Shown here: piece after piece, positions 43,719-46,511 of the stretch | How positions within the stretch are numbered: the first letter of the stretch is position 1 | Layout: the number at the start of each line of letters is the position of its first letter | Assembly: GCF_021555155.1 (NCBI RefSeq) | Contig: NZ_JAKGBU010000015.1 | Location: 23,864-70,374, forward strand | Reading direction: 5' to 3' | Origin: Rhizobium alarense | Lineage (GTDB): Bacteria > Pseudomonadota > Alphaproteobacteria > Rhizobiales > Rhizobiaceae | DNA: 46,511 nt | The notes under the pieces: generated by a model | The model's input: only the letters and a program-made list of their open reading frames with translations | Database searches by the model: none | What the model was told of the DNA's origin: nothing | Program-made: the position numbers and the translations under genes

Positions 43719-45311
43719 ATGGCCGCGACCGCTCAAGCAACCGCCGGTGCCGTGCCGCCGGCGCAGGCGCAGACCGACAAGGTCCCCGTCCGGCGCGTCA
43801 TCGCCTTCTTCGCGATGGTCTTCGGCATGTTCATGTCGATCCTCGACATCCAGATCGTCTCTGCCTCGCTTTCAGAAATCCAGGCGGGTCTCGGCGCCGG
43901 TGCGGACGAGATCGCCTGGGTGCAGACCTCCTATCTGATCGCCGAAGTCATCATGATCCCGCTGTCAGGCACGCTTGCACGCATTGTCTCGACGCGCGTG
44001 CTCTTCGCCGTCTCCGCCGCGGGCTTCACCATGGCGAGCGCACTCGCGGCGACGGCGACCAACATCGATCAGATGATCGTCTACCGCGCGATCCAGGGCT
44101 TCATCGGCGGCGGCATGATCCCGTCGGTCTTTGCCGCCGCGTTCACCATCTTCCCGCCGTCGAAGCGCAGTGTCGTTTCGCCGATGATCGGTCTCGTCGC
44201 GACGCTGGCGCCAACCATCGGCCCGACGGTCGGCGGCTATCTCAGCCATGCCTTCTCCTGGCATTGGCTGTTTCTCGTCAACATCATTCCGGGCATCATC
44301 GTCACGGTCGTCACCTGGAACTTCATCGATTTCGACAAGCCGGAGTTCTCCCTCATCAAGCGCTTCGACTGGTGGGGTCTCTTGTCCATGGCGGTCTTCC
44401 TCGGCTCGCTCGAATATGTGCTGGAGGAGGGCAACAACAAGGACTGGTTCAGCGACGGGCACATTGTCTACGGCTCGATCGCCGTGGCCGTCGGCGCCGT
44501 CATCTTCTTCTGGCGCGCCTTCAAGGTACCGTTCCCGGTGGTGGACCTGAAGGCCTTCGCCAACCGCAACTTCGCCTTCGGCTCGCTGTTCTCCTTCGTC
44601 ATGGGCATCGGTCTTTACGGCCTCACCTATCTCTACCCGCTCTATCTCAGCCGCATCCGGGATTACGATTCGCTGATGATCGGCGAGACCATGTTCGTCT
44701 CGGGACTTGCCATGTTCTGCACGGCACCGATCGCCGGCGCGCTTTCCTCCCGTCTCGATCCGCGCGTCATGATGATGATGGGCTTCGGCGGATTTGCGCT
44801 CGGCACCTGGTGGATGACGCAGATGACCGCCGACTGGGATTTCTGGGAGCTCCTCGTGCCGCAGATCCTGCGCGGGTGCTCGCTGATGATCTGCATGGTG
44901 CCGATCAACAATGTCGCGCTCGGAACGCTGCCGCCGGACCGCATCCGCAACGCGTCCGGCCTCTACAACCTGACGCGCAACCTCGGAGGCGCCGTTGGGC
45001 TCGCCATCATCAACACGCTCATTACGCAGCGGTCGGAGGAGCACTATGCACGCCTCTCCGAACACGTGCAGTGGGGCAATCCGGAGGCCGTCGAGCGCAT
45101 GAACAGCATCGCGGCGAGCTACAGCGCGCACGGTCTCGACGGTGCGACGATCGCGATCAAGCAGATGGCCGGCATCGTGCAGCAACAGGCCTTCGTCATG
45201 TCCTTCATCGACGTCTTCCTGCTGTTGACGGGACTTTTCTCCGCCCTGGTCGTCTGCGTCTTTGCGATCAGCCGGCCGCAGTCCGGCGTCGGCGGTGGCG
45301 GCGGACATTGA
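43719..45311 (+). CDS. emrB: DHA2-family MFS drug efflux transporter (EmrB-like)
   Basis: 530 residues, 14 predicted membrane helices, as in the DHA2 family. The first helix has MFMSILDIQIVSASLSEI (motif D1), motif A-like LSGTLARIVSTRVLF follows, and motif C appears as LAPTIGPTVGGYL. EmrB-type pumps export hydrophobic drugs, uncouplers or plant phenolics in partnership with the EmrA protein encoded just before it. In rhizobia the related systems answer to plant flavonoids, but nothing here fixes the substrate. GAAGGAG precedes the ATG. Confidence 0.93.
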   Translation: MAATAQATAGAVPPAQAQTDKVPVRRVIAFFAMVFGMFMSILDIQIVSASLSEIQAGLGAGADEIAWVQTSYLIAEVIMIPLSGTLARIVSTRVLFAVSAAGFTMASALAATATNIDQMIVYRAIQGFIGGGMIPSVFAAAFTIFPPSKRSVVSPMIGLVATLAPTIGPTVGGYLSHAFSWHWLFLVNIIPGIIVTVVTWNFIDFDKPEFSLIKRFDWWGLLSMAVFLGSLEYVLEEGNNKDWFSDGHIVYGSIAVAVGAVIFFWRAFKVPFPVVDLKAFANRNFAFGSLFSFVMGIGLYGLTYLYPLYLSRIRDYDSLMIGETMFVSGLAMFCTAPIAGALSSRLDPRVMMMMGFGGFALGTWWMTQMTADWDFWELLVPQILRGCSLMICMVPINNVALGTLPPDRIRNASGLYNLTRNLGGAVGLAIINTLITQRSEEHYARLSEHVQWGNPEAVERMNSIAASYSAHGLDGATIAIKQMAGIVQQQAFVMSFIDVFLLLTGLFSALVVCVFAISRPQSGVGGGGGH

Positions 45312-45354
45312 CATCCGTCGCCAGCCGACGCGGGCCTTTCCGCGTATTCATTCC

Positions 45355-46239
45355 CTAAACGGCCAAGGTGCCACGCATGACGGAGACGCAGGAGCCGCCT
45401 ATCCGCACGGCGCCCTGGCCATCGATCTCCACGCTGATCAGGCTCGGTCGGCCCATGTCCATTCCCTGGGCAATCCGGAATGCGCGTGGCGTGCCGCCTT
45501 CGAGGGAGGCGATCAGGGCGCATGTCGCGCCGGTGGCGCTGCCGGTCGCCGGATCCTCCGGCAGGCCGTCGAACGGCGCGAACATGCGCGCGGTGAAATC
45601 GACCGCTCCGTCCCGGTCCGCCACCTCACGGCAATAGAGATAGATCGCATCGGCACCATCCACCGGCAGGATTTCGGCAAAGGCCGCCTCGTTTGCCTTT
45701 GCCCGCGCCAGTGCCTCGCGCGCGGCGATTTGTACAACGAGGAAGGGCAGTCCCACGGATGCGACGCAGGGGGCATGGACCTGCGACGTGATGTCCGCTG
45801 CCGACAGGGACAGGCAGCCGGCGACGTCGGCAGGCGTAAATACCCGCCCCGTCGAGAGCGCCTCCGGTGCAGTGAGCTGGATCTGGTCGACGCGGCCATT
45901 CGTGCGCGCGATGCGCGCCCGCACCAGACCGGCCGTTTCCTCGAAGACAAACTCCTCAACCGGATTCGCCTCGTCAGCAGTCGCCAGCACATAGGCTGTG
46001 CCGACATTCGGATGGCCGGCGAACGGCACCTCGACGCTCGGCGTGAAGATGCGCACATGCGCCGTGTTCCCGGCATCGCGCGGGCGCAGGACGAAGGCCG
46101 TCTCGGAATAGTGAAACTCGCGGGCGATCGCCTGCATCTGTTCGCCCGTAAGGCCGTCGGCGTCCAGAACGACCGCGAGCGGATTGCCGCCAAATCGGGT
46201 CCGGGTGAAGACATCGACCGTATGGAAAGGCAGGCGCAT
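45355..46239 (-). CDS. PhzF-family epimerase/isomerase
   Basis: 294 residues from the ATG at 46239 (GGAG upstream). The diaminopimelate-epimerase-like double fold is indicated by FTRTRFGGNPLAVVLD, the catalytic glutamate Glu46 in YSETAFV, PFAGHPNVGTAY (72-83) and DPATGSATGA near the C-terminus. PhzF itself isomerises DHHA in phenazine synthesis; isolated homologues such as this one act on unknown substrates, and no phz genes are present. Convergent with emrB with a 43-base gap. Confidence 0.9.
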   Translation of the reverse strand: MRLPFHTVDVFTRTRFGGNPLAVVLDADGLTGEQMQAIAREFHYSETAFVLRPRDAGNTAHVRIFTPSVEVPFAGHPNVGTAYVLATADEANPVEEFVFEETAGLVRARIARTNGRVDQIQLTAPEALSTGRVFTPADVAGCLSLSAADITSQVHAPCVASVGLPFLVVQIAAREALARAKANEAAFAEILPVDGADAIYLYCREVADRDGAVDFTARMFAPFDGLPEDPATGSATGATCALIASLEGGTPRAFRIAQGMDMGRPSLISVEIDGQGAVRIGGSCVSVMRGTLAV

Positions 46240-46425
46240 TCTCGGGGCTCCATTGGCGGTTCCGGTCATAACAATCCCGGCCGGGCGGTTCAATCTCGAT
46301 ATCCACCAGCGGCGTCATGCCGCCGTGGGCAGAGAATGTCCGCCCGTCCTTCACGCGCAGCGCCTGTACGGCCGCCCGGCCATGCGACAGAATGGAACGA
46401 CAAGAATCGGCAACGGGAGACCAGC

Positions 46426-46511
46426 ATGCATGTCCGGCCGCGGCGCCGCCATTTTCTGACAGGGGCAGCCGGTCTCGGCCTGTCACTGGCCTTGCCCCGC
46501 CTTTCGGACCC
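46426..46511 (+). CDS. Tat-exported protein, N-terminal fragment (3' end outside window)
   Basis: The ATG at 46426 is preceded by GGGAGA. The 28 full codons visible encode MHVRPRRRHFLTGAAGLGLS and then LALPRLSD: a twin-arginine signal peptide with the RRxFL motif followed by a hydrophobic stretch. The mature protein lies beyond the window, so its function cannot be judged. The gap 46240-46425 between it and the divergent PhzF gene shows nothing else. Confidence 0.65.
   Translation, partial: MHVRPRRRHFLTGAAGLGLSLALPRLSD

Noticed and set aside
45355-46239. Phenazine biosynthesis
   Set aside because: A lone PhzF-family gene is widespread in non-producers; no other phz genes are present.

Overview
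The window is GC-rich, tightly packed chromosomal-type DNA from an alphaproteobacterium, most likely a member of the Rhizobiaceae close to Sinorhizobium/Ensifer. Evidence for this: an ectoine-catabolism operon of the eutBC-doeAB type; a sitABCD manganese transporter behind two palindromes of the rhizobial Mur/MRS type; adjacent gltX and lysS; rhizobial-style intergenic palindromes; and a 1,5-anhydro-D-fructose reductase whose key residues match, from memory, the Ensifer (Sinorhizobium) morelense enzyme. No rRNA, tRNA, insertion sequence, phage or CRISPR signal was seen.

Layout. Positions 1-3524 (+) hold the 3' part of an ectoine degradation operon: eutB (cut by the window edge), eutC, doeA and doeB. 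Positions 3753-13630 (-) are a nine-gene operon: a CUT1 sugar ABC transporter (GtsA-like binding protein, two permeases, ATPase), two GMC flavoprotein dehydrogenases separated by an SDR, a Dabb protein and a glycerate 2-kinase. It diverges from a LacI regulator at 13934-15022 (+), with LacI-type operators in between. Positions 15160-21103 (-) are a second LacI-controlled operon: lacI, 1,5-anhydrofructose reductase, CoA-transferase, enoyl-CoA hydratase, aldehyde dehydrogenase. A DUF993 aldolase-like gene (21604-22773, +) diverges from it, and both promoters carry nearly the same operator.

Positions 22827-25351 hold a small redox group (NADP-binding protein, SDR and a divergent LysR regulator). 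They are followed by ung, an alpha/alpha-toroid protein of unknown function, and a two-gene operon of a D-amino-acid dehydrogenase-like flavoprotein and a nucleoside hydrolase. Positions 29556-33056 (-) are sitABCD, diverging from a membrane-anchored protein with a His/Asp/Glu-rich tail. Next come a VOC protein, lysS and gltX (housekeeping), an SLC13-type transporter with TrkA-C domains, a TerC membrane protein, an AraC/GyrI-like regulator, and a TetR regulator divergent from an emrAB-type efflux pair. The window ends with a PhzF-family enzyme and the first codons of a Tat-exported protein.

Main points of interest: (1) the two neighbouring LacI operons could together form one catabolic route for a glucose-like anhydro-sugar, an inference from gene content; (2) two divergent promoters share one LacI operator placed in the promoter spacer; (3) a dispersed palindrome family shows compensatory stem changes around a constant loop; (4) a dual Mur-box manganese promoter lies next to an uncharacterised metal-binding-like membrane protein.
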